Source: JAICTV01 sp035634055 (GTDB taxonomy: Bacteria; Planctomycetota; Phycisphaerae; Tepidisphaerales; Tepidisphaeraceae). From it: a stretch of 64,000 nt of DNA. The notes under the pieces were generated by a model, which worked only from the letters and a program-made list of their open reading frames with translations, was not told where the DNA came from and did no database searches. The position numbers and the translations under genes were made by a program. The DNA is taken from NCBI GenBank assembly GCA_035634055.1, contig DASQDR010000144.1, positions 1 to 64,000 of the forward strand. Direction: 5' to 3'. The number at the start of each line of letters is the position of its first letter. Positions within the stretch are counted from its first letter, which is position 1. Of the stretch, positions 58,349 to 64,000 are shown in pieces.

Positions 58349-59350
58349 ATGGCCAAGGGCAACGCGATACCGACGACCACCAGCAACTACGGCGGCGGCG
58401 CCCGCACCAGCACCGCCAACGGGCACCCGCGCATCAGCGAGTTCAAGCTCAAGGAGCAGATGTGCGACATCGGCCGGCGCATCTGGCAGAAGGGGTTCTG
58501 CGCCGGCAACGAGGGGAACCACTCGTATCGCCTGAGCGAGGACCGCATCCTCTGCACCCCCACCGGCATCAGCAAGGGGAACCTCAAGCCCGACGACCTG
58601 TGCGTCGTGGACATGGAGGGCAAGCAGGTCTCCGGGCGGCGCAAGCGCACCAGCGAGATCCTGATGCACCTGGCGATCTACAAGGCGCGGCCGGACGTGC
58701 GCGCGGTGATCCACAGCCACCCGCCGCACGCGACCGCCTTCGCCGTCGCCGGCATCGACCTCCCCACCTGCATCCACCCCGAGGCGGAGGTGTTCCTGGG
58801 CAGCGTGAAGACCGCCAAGTACGTCACGCCCGGCGACACGCGCCTCGGCGAGTCGCTGCTGCCGTACGTGAAGGATTCCAACACGATCCTGCTCCAGAGC
58901 CACGGCGTGGTCTGCTTCCACCCGGAGCTGGAGCAGGCGTACTACCAGCTCGAGATCGTCGACGCCTACGCGCGCATCCTGCTGCTGACGAAGCAGCTCG
59001 GCAGCATCCGCCCGCTGGACGGCGACGAGATGAAGGAGCTGCTGGCGCTGAAGAACAAGTTTGGCCTCAAGGACGCGCGCTTCGACGCGGGCTTAGACAA
59101 GATGAGCTGCGCCGGCACGGACTTCCTGGCGCGCGTCGGCGACATCGCCACCAAGGGCAGGATGGCCACCGCCGGCGGCGGCACCGCCCCGGTCCCCAGC
59201 GGCTCGGAGCTGCGCCCGGCGACGGCCGTGCAGGCGTCGCCGATGGAGCAGGCCATCCACTCGATGCTCCCGCAGAGCTACAGCGAGCGCGACGTCGAGC
59301 AGCTCGTGCAGACGATCACCGACCAGATCATGAGCGCGGCAGCGGGGTGA
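58349..59350 (+). CDS. Class II L-fuculose/L-rhamnulose-1-phosphate-type aldolase, BMC cargo
   Basis: Cleaves fuculose- or rhamnulose-1-phosphate into DHAP and L-lactaldehyde. 333 residues; the FucA-like core spans about 30-250. Zinc ligands His122/His124 (VIHSHPPHAT) and His185 (LQSHGVVCF) and the catalytic Glu103 (RTSEILMH) are in place. A linker (about 275-305) leads to a C-terminal amphipathic helix YSERDVEQLVQTITDQIMSA, an encapsulation peptide. The N-terminal 28 residues are an unstructured extension. Confidence 0.92.
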   Translation: MAKGNAIPTTTSNYGGGARTSTANGHPRISEFKLKEQMCDIGRRIWQKGFCAGNEGNHSYRLSEDRILCTPTGISKGNLKPDDLCVVDMEGKQVSGRRKRTSEILMHLAIYKARPDVRAVIHSHPPHATAFAVAGIDLPTCIHPEAEVFLGSVKTAKYVTPGDTRLGESLLPYVKDSNTILLQSHGVVCFHPELEQAYYQLEIVDAYARILLLTKQLGSIRPLDGDEMKELLALKNKFGLKDARFDAGLDKMSCAGTDFLARVGDIATKGRMATAGGGTAPVPSGSELRPATAVQASPMEQAIHSMLPQSYSERDVEQLVQTITDQIMSAAAG

Positions 59351-59353
59351 AGG

Positions 59354-59430
59354 AACCGCGCGGATGAACGCGGATCAACGCAGACGAAGGTCTGCCGCGC
59401 ATCCGCGCTTATCTGCGTGCATCTGCGGTT
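59354..59430. repeat. Spacer hairpin 9: GCGGATGAACGCGG words
   Basis: GAACCGCGCGGATGAACGCG pairs with ATCCGCGCTTATCTGCGTGC and ends ATCTGCGGTT. Same family as hairpin 2 (52595-52671). Confidence 0.85.
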
Positions 59431-59434
59431 CATT

Positions 59435-60898
59435 ATGAAGTCGCTCGACCAGAAGCTCGCCAACATTCACGCCGATCCGTCGGGCGCGCGCGACTTCATC
59501 CTTGCCGACGCCAAGGACGCCGACATGGCCGCGGGGCTGGCGGCGCCGGGGAAGGACGTGCGCACCGGGAAGCTGCGCTCGCTGGCGGATTACCGCGACC
59601 AGATGCGCGAGATCACCCGGCAGGGGCTGATCGACATCATGCTGATGAGCTGCTCGACCAGCGATCAGCTCACGATCCGCGAGCGGCTGTTCGATGCCTC
59701 CGCCGTCACGCCCGCCTGCCGCGCCAACGACACGACCGACATCCACCTGCAAGCCGGCGGCGTCTACCCCAAGCACCCGAGCCGCCCGTTCCGCTCCTGC
59801 ACGATCGACCAGATCCAGAGCGGGCGCGTCGATCCGTCGGAATACCAGCGGCAGCTCGGCGCGAACCTCGGGCTCTACTCGATCACGCCCAACAACGACC
59901 TCGACGCCGACTACCAGACGCTGGCGGCGTACAAGGCGTTCCGCCTGGAGGCGGAGGCGAAGGGCTTCCGCCACTTCCTGGAAGTGTTCGACCCCAACGC
60001 CTGCGGCGGCGCGTGCCCGCACGACCTCGGGCGGTTCATCAACGACTGGATCGTGCGCACGCTGGCGGGCGTGCCGTCGGCGGGGCGGCCGATCTTTTTG
60101 AAGATCGCCTACCACGGCCCGGGGGCGATGGAGGCGCTGGTCACGTACGACCCGCACCTGGTCGTTGGCATCCTCGGCGGGTCCAGCGGCACCACCCACG
60201 ACGCGTTCAAGCTGCTGGAGGACGCCCGCGCGCACGGCGCGCGGGCGGCGCTGTACGGGCGGAAGATCAACAGCAGCGAGCACCAGCTCACCTTCGTCCG
60301 CTACCTGCACGCCATCGCCAACGGGAAGATCCGCGCCGACGAGGCCTGCCGCGCGTATCACGGGGAGCTTCAGAAGCTCCAGATCACGCCGTACCGGTCG
60401 CTCAAGGACGACCTGGAGCTGACGACCACCGCCACGAGCTACGCGGGGAGCGGGACGAGGGTGTCGCCCGCGGGCGCGGGCGCGGTGGGCGCGGCCAAGG
60501 AGCCGCCGCGCGGGGACGCGGGCGCGAGCCCGATGACCCACGGAGCGGCGAAGGCGCGGGAGTCAGCTCCGGCAACTACGGGTGCGAGGGCCCAGGCGGC
60601 GGTGCGAAGCGCGGTGATCGCAAAGCCCGCCGCGGCAAAGGCGTCGCCGTCGCCGTCGTCGTCGGCCGCGACATCATCGCCAGCCGCCGCGTCATCTCCG
60701 GCCGCGTCATCTCCGGCCACGTCATCTCCGGCCGCGTCATCTCCGGCCGCGTCGTCGCCGTCGCCCGCGCGGTCCTCCGGCGGTGAGCCGGACTATCGAA
60801 ACATGACGTCCGCTCAGAAGGTGGCGCTGGCGCGCAAGCGCATCCAGGATGACCTTGCCCGCGCCAGTGCCGCCGCGGGCGGCGGGAACGGACGGTAA
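59435..60898 (+). CDS. Class I aldolase-like (DeoC/LacD-type fold) protein with encapsulation tail
   Basis: 487 residues from ATG 59435, immediately after a spacer hairpin. Residues about 1-335 look like a TIM barrel of the DeoC/LacD/FbaB group: ADYRDQMREITRQGLIDIML, SITPNNDLDADYQTLAAYKAF, GRPIFLKIAYHGPGAMEALV with Lys223 as a possible Schiff-base residue, HLVVGILGGSSGTTHDAFKLL and AALYGRKINSSEHQLTF. Residues about 335-455 are a low-complexity linker, partly a SPAAS repeat. The last 30 residues (MTSAQKVALARKRIQDDLAR...) form an amphipathic helix like an encapsulation peptide. It is inferred to be a second cargo enzyme; the substrate is unknown. DeoR follows after 5 bases. Confidence 0.65.
   Translation: MKSLDQKLANIHADPSGARDFILADAKDADMAAGLAAPGKDVRTGKLRSLADYRDQMREITRQGLIDIMLMSCSTSDQLTIRERLFDASAVTPACRANDTTDIHLQAGGVYPKHPSRPFRSCTIDQIQSGRVDPSEYQRQLGANLGLYSITPNNDLDADYQTLAAYKAFRLEAEAKGFRHFLEVFDPNACGGACPHDLGRFINDWIVRTLAGVPSAGRPIFLKIAYHGPGAMEALVTYDPHLVVGILGGSSGTTHDAFKLLEDARAHGARAALYGRKINSSEHQLTFVRYLHAIANGKIRADEACRAYHGELQKLQITPYRSLKDDLELTTTATSYAGSGTRVSPAGAGAVGAAKEPPRGDAGASPMTHGAAKARESAPATTGARAQAAVRSAVIAKPAAAKASPSPSSSAATSSPAAASSPAASSPATSSPAASSPAASSPSPARSSGGEPDYRNMTSAQKVALARKRIQDDLARASAAAGGGNGR
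60650..60775. repeat. 15-bp tandem repeat TCATCTCCGGCCGCG (SPAAS linker)
   Basis: Five or more in-frame copies with small changes. They encode SSPAASSPAASS in the linker of the aldolase-like protein. Confidence 0.85.
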
Positions 60899-60903
60899 AT
60901 CGC

Positions 60904-61710
60904 ATGCTCATCCCCGAGCGAAAATCCCGCCTCCGCGAGCTGCTCGCCCAGCGCGGCGTGAGCGATCTCGATTCGCTGGCGGCGGCGCTGAACGTCTCCT
61001 CGTCCACCGTCCGCCGCGACGTCGACTCGATGGTCGAGCAAGGGATCGTCCAGCGCACGCACGGCGGCGTGATCTGGCTTGGCGAGAAGAACGGCGGCAA
61101 CGGCGCCAACGGCCGGCCGTACGCGTTCGACCAGCGCATGAGCTACCAGGTGGACGCCAAGCGGCAGATCGCCCGCGCCGCCAAATCGCTGGTGCAGCCG
61201 GGCGAGACGGTCCTGATCGACGGCGGAACCACCACGTTCTACCTTGCCGAGGAGCTGCTCGGGCTGTCGCTCCAGATCGTCACGAATTCGCTGCCGATCG
61301 CCAACTTGTTCCTCAACGACGAGAACGTCGAACTGGTGCTGACCGGCGGGTTGATGTACCCGCGCTACGGCGTGCTGCTCGGACCGACCGCCGAGAACAT
61401 TATCTCCACCATCCACACCAAGACGATGTTCCTCAGCGTCGCCGGCGTTCACGACGGGCAGATGTACAACCAGAATTTGCTGCTGGTCCACTCCGAGCAG
61501 CGGATGATGCAACAGGCGCAGCAGGTGATCCTCCTGGCCGACAGCGGGAAGTTCGGGCAGCAGGCGCTGGCGCGGCTCGGGGCGCTGGCGGACGTGGACG
61601 TGGTGGTCTCCGATGCGGCCCTGCCGCAGGAGCCGCGCGACCTTATCAGGGGCGCGGGGTGCGAGTTGGTAATCGCGGTTGATTCAGCCGACGGCCGCCC
61701 GCGGACGTAA
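60904..61710 (+). CDS. DeoR-family transcriptional regulator of the BMC operon
   Basis: 268 residues. An N-terminal winged HTH (residues about 20-52: DSLAAALNVSSSTVRRDVDSM, EQGIVQRTHGG) and a C-terminal sugar-phosphate-sensing domain with VLIDGGTTTFYLAEELLG and MFLSVAGVHDGQMYNQNLLLVHSEQ. DeoR regulators repress sugar operons until a sugar phosphate binds. As the last gene of the operon it probably controls its own transcript through the palindromes at 51334-51352. PV-type BMC loci are known to carry such a regulator. Confidence 0.92.
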   Translation: MLIPERKSRLRELLAQRGVSDLDSLAAALNVSSSTVRRDVDSMVEQGIVQRTHGGVIWLGEKNGGNGANGRPYAFDQRMSYQVDAKRQIARAAKSLVQPGETVLIDGGTTTFYLAEELLGLSLQIVTNSLPIANLFLNDENVELVLTGGLMYPRYGVLLGPTAENIISTIHTKTMFLSVAGVHDGQMYNQNLLLVHSEQRMMQQAQQVILLADSGKFGQQALARLGALADVDVVVSDAALPQEPRDLIRGAGCELVIAVDSADGRPRT

Positions 61711-61842
61711 CCCCCGCGCGCCACGCGACGCCGCGGGCGCGGAACCGCCCCGCCCTCGCGCGTCCGGCGGCGCGCGCGATTGGGTGCGGCGGCGGACGCC
61801 AGGTCCGCGAGCTCATCACGCCCCTGAGTCGCCGCCGTGCCC
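61711..61842. other. Spacer between converging genes
   Basis: 132 bases of very GC-rich sequence; no clear terminator hairpin with a T-run found. Confidence 0.4.
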
Positions 61843-64000
61843 CTACGAATTCTCCGGACGGATGTTGCTGATCACGTACATGTTGTCGTTGTAGTCGTAG
61901 TTCACGCCCTGGTAGTCCATCACCATGATGTAGGCGTTGGCCACCAGCGCGCCGTTGGCGTCGCGGAGGGGGTAGAAGCGGATGTGGTGGCCGTAGTTGC
62001 CGCCCGGCTGCTCCTGGGGGTTCTTGGAACTGTCGCTCCACTCCTGGTCGACCGCGAAGCCGAACGCGGTGTTGCCCGGGGTGAAGTTTCCGCCGGCGGC
62101 GGCGCCGCTGCTGGTGGTGGGGAAGAGCGTCTGCGCCTCGGCGCCGGTGGCGGTGAAGACGGTGTTGGTCGCGTTGCTCCCCTTGTTGTGCCACTTGAAC
62201 GCGGCCACCTCGCCCTGCGTGTGGAAGGACGTGAGCTGGCGCACGCTGACCGGCAGGCTGGTGTTGGCGCGGCGCCAGTAGGACGAGAGCACCTCGTCCC
62301 CCACCGCCTGCCGCTTGCCGCCGGTGTTGAGGTTCTGCCCGGCGGAGACGAACGTGGTGCCAAAGCCAAACAGCGTGTTGCCCACCTGCGGGAGGCTGGG
62401 CTCGAAGCCGCCTTCCGGCTTGCGCTGGTGGTAGCCGGCGAGCGCGATCACCTTGGCCGGCTCGTCGGCGTCGTTGGAATTGATGGTGAGGGCGCCGCTC
62501 TTCAGGCCCGTGGTCGAGCTGCCGTTGAACTGCACCAGCACGTCGATGAACTTGCCGGCGCCGACGGTCTGCGCACCAGTGGGCGAGAGGACGCTGAACG
62601 GCCCGGTCACGCCGATCGACGAGATCGCCAGGGTCGAGCTGCCGCTGTTGCGGATGCGCATCTTCGCCTGCGTGTGGGCGGTGGTGGCGGGGAAGAGCGG
62701 GTCGGAGGTCTGGAACTTGTTGAACGCCAGCCGGTCCGCCGTCGGCAGGCCGTCCAGGTTCTCGGTGCCGATCTCCGGCCCGGCCGCGGCGCTGGTGACG
62801 TTATAGATGACGCCCACCACGTCCTGGTTGTCCTTGGCCGCCTCGATCTCTTCGACAGCGAAGACGTACGCGTTGGCGACGGCCGAGCCGTCGGGGTTCT
62901 TCATCGGGTAGAAGCGGATGTGCCGCTTGTCCGAAGGGTCGAACGTGTTGAACGCGTCCTCCTGGTACGTCACGCGCACGGAGCTGTCGCTGTTCTTGAA
63001 GCCGGGCCAGACGGTGTAGAGCGCGAACGCGGCCGAGCCGGGATCAAAGGCGGTCGCGCCCTGCGCGACGGGGTTAACGCTCTGCGCGTCGGCGGTGGAG
63101 ACGGTGAACAGCTCGGTGTTCTTGGCCGGCGTGCCCGGCTCGTAGTAGCCGAAGCGCAGGGCGGGGTTGGACGCGACGCCGAACACGTCGAGCAACTGGA
63201 TGACCACGTCGCCGCTGCCGGCCTTGCGGAGCTGCTGGAGCAGCACTTCATCGTTCGGGGTCGTCGGCGGATCGTTGAGGAACACGTCGTCCGGATTGGA
63301 GTCGCCGACGTTCACGGGGATCTGGTAAAGGTCCAGCACGCGCTGGAGCGACGGCTCGAGCTCCCCGCCGGTGCCGGCAGTGGCCAGCCCGCGCAGCGCG
63401 ACGTTCTTCACCGGCGTCTTGGGGTCGTCGCTCTCGATCGCGAGCGTGGCGGTCTTCACGCCCAGCGCGGTGCCGGCCGGGGCGGTGAAGGTCAGCTTGA
63501 GCGACATCGACTGCCCCGGCTGGATCGCCTGCGGCAGCCCGTCGGTGGTGCTGACGGTGAACATCGAGGCATCCGGGCCGCTGAGGGTGAGCCCGTTGGC
63601 GGGGACGTTGAGGACGCCGTCGCCCTCGTTGCGGACGGCCACGCCGATGGTCTGCCCGCCGCTGCCGCCGCGCACGTCGTTGAAGGTGCGGCGCGACGCG
63701 GTGGTGATCTGCCCGCGCGTGGTGACCGGCGTCGGCGCCAGCACGCCGCGCTTGATGCCGAACTGGTCGAACGTGAAGTCGATGCCGGCGCCGTTGTTCT
63801 TGTGCTGCGCCATCACCCCGCCGTAGGCGGACGGGCTGAAGAAGGCGCTGCGCTTGTCGCCCTTGAGGATCAGGGTCGCCGGGAGCTGCTTCACGTCGCC
63901 GCTGTTGACGCGGTAGAGCGCCCGCACGTAACCGGTGGTCGGGTCGCCGGCGAGGTAGAGGTCGATCGTCTGGATGTCGGAGAACGAGCCGATGTTGTAG
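61843..64000 (-). CDS. C-terminal part of a large secreted beta-sandwich (choice-of-anchor D-like) protein (cut by right edge)
   Basis: The frame is open from the right edge to the stop at 61843 (719 residues visible). It contains Ig-like modules of the 'choice-of-anchor D' type: VRNEGDGVLNVPANGLTLSGPDASMFTVSTTDGLPQAIQPG then LKLTFTAPAGTALGVKTATLAIESDDPKTPVKNVALRG, and again IRNSGSSTLAISSIGVTGPFSVLSP then GALTINSNDADEPAKVIALAG. Between and after them are longer modules (residues from TELFTVSTADAQ and from HHIRFYPLRDANGALVANAYIMVMDY) that resemble each other, so the protein is built from a repeated pair. The N-terminus and any signal peptide lie outside. A secreted or surface role is likely. 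Confidence 0.75.
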   Translation of the reverse strand, partial: YNIGSFSDIQTIDLYLAGDPTTGYVRALYRVNSGDVKQLPATLILKGDKRSAFFSPSAYGGVMAQHKNNGAGIDFTFDQFGIKRGVLAPTPVTTRGQITTASRRTFNDVRGGSGGQTIGVAVRNEGDGVLNVPANGLTLSGPDASMFTVSTTDGLPQAIQPGQSMSLKLTFTAPAGTALGVKTATLAIESDDPKTPVKNVALRGLATAGTGGELEPSLQRVLDLYQIPVNVGDSNPDDVFLNDPPTTPNDEVLLQQLRKAGSGDVVIQLLDVFGVASNPALRFGYYEPGTPAKNTELFTVSTADAQSVNPVAQGATAFDPGSAAFALYTVWPGFKNSDSSVRVTYQEDAFNTFDPSDKRHIRFYPMKNPDGSAVANAYVFAVEEIEAAKDNQDVVGVIYNVTSAAAGPEIGTENLDGLPTADRLAFNKFQTSDPLFPATTAHTQAKMRIRNSGSSTLAISSIGVTGPFSVLSPTGAQTVGAGKFIDVLVQFNGSSTTGLKSGALTINSNDADEPAKVIALAGYHQRKPEGGFEPSLPQVGNTLFGFGTTFVSAGQNLNTGGKRQAVGDEVLSSYWRRANTSLPVSVRQLTSFHTQGEVAAFKWHNKGSNATNTVFTATGAEAQTLFPTTSSGAAAGGNFTPGNTAFGFAVDQEWSDSSKNPQEQPGGNYGHHIRFYPLRDANGALVANAYIMVMDYQGVNYDYNDNMYVISNIRPENS

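Noticed and set aside
52113..59434. CRISPR array in the repeat-rich BMC spacers
   Set aside because: The repeats are inverted within single spacers, have different words and are not separated by unique spacers of even length; no cas genes are near.

Overview
The window looks like a high-GC chromosome segment of a planctomycete (Planctomycetota), most likely from the Phycisphaerae side of the phylum. Three things point there. A complete Planctomycetes/Verrucomicrobia-type bacterial microcompartment (BMC) operon fills the right end. Two secreted proteins start with the LESRR(L)-type N-terminus common in planctomycete exported proteins. Housekeeping genes (lepA, prfA, nadE, coaX, nuoI, rsmE, queD) are scattered singly rather than in canonical operons. 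I see no tRNA, rRNA, CRISPR array, transposase or phage gene.

Layout. 1-3,303: a cut exported protein and two lipoproteins. 3,615-14,416 (minus strand): a sugar-release and uptake operon, read as Na+/solute symporter, two GH95 alpha-L-fucosidase-like enzymes, a GH39 enzyme and a GH36 alpha-galactosidase, with overlapping palindromes upstream (candidate operator). 14,770-14,957: debris of a Sir2-like deacetylase. 14,968-24,598 (minus): an alpha-glucan/trehalose operon (GH13 enzyme, GlgE, TreS-maltokinase fusion, GlgB), i.e. the GlgE route with no glgA or glgC in view. 24,927-50,096: a mixed region with a PA14/dockerin-like/GH16 protein, NuoI, an RTX-like protein, an ABC exporter, two polytopic membrane proteins, a GspE-N-like protein, an HTH protein, an antitoxin with a broken toxin, LepA, a GH43-like protein, RF1, a short MnmE-like GTPase, CoaX and NadE. 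50,097-51,280: rsmE and queD. 51,393-61,710: the BMC operon. 61,843 to the right edge: a large secreted beta-sandwich protein.

How the BMC genes work together. The operon encodes PduL, three hexamer shell proteins (BMC-H), three pentamer proteins (BMC-P), acetate kinase, a CoA-acylating aldehyde dehydrogenase, a class II sugar-phosphate aldolase, an RpiB-like protein, a second aldolase-like protein and a DeoR regulator. Established knowledge of this BMC type says that fuculose- or rhamnulose-1-phosphate is cleaved to DHAP and L-lactaldehyde inside the shell; lactaldehyde goes to lactyl-CoA, lactyl-phosphate, and lactate plus ATP. The two fucosidases and symporter at the left end would supply L-fucose. 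Four enzymes carry amphipathic end helices that look like encapsulation peptides.

The least ordinary features are in the DNA between and inside genes. Nearly every spacer of the BMC operon holds a long inverted repeat built from short repeated words, and neighbouring spacers use different words. One family (GTGGC-N-YGGGCG palindromes) also lies in frame inside nadE and an ABC transporter gene, adding peptide at domain boundaries. Separately, eight genes without a Shine-Dalgarno sequence have a TAnnnT-like hexamer (seven TAnnnT, one GATAAT) 6-9 bases before the start codon, which suggests widespread leaderless transcription.
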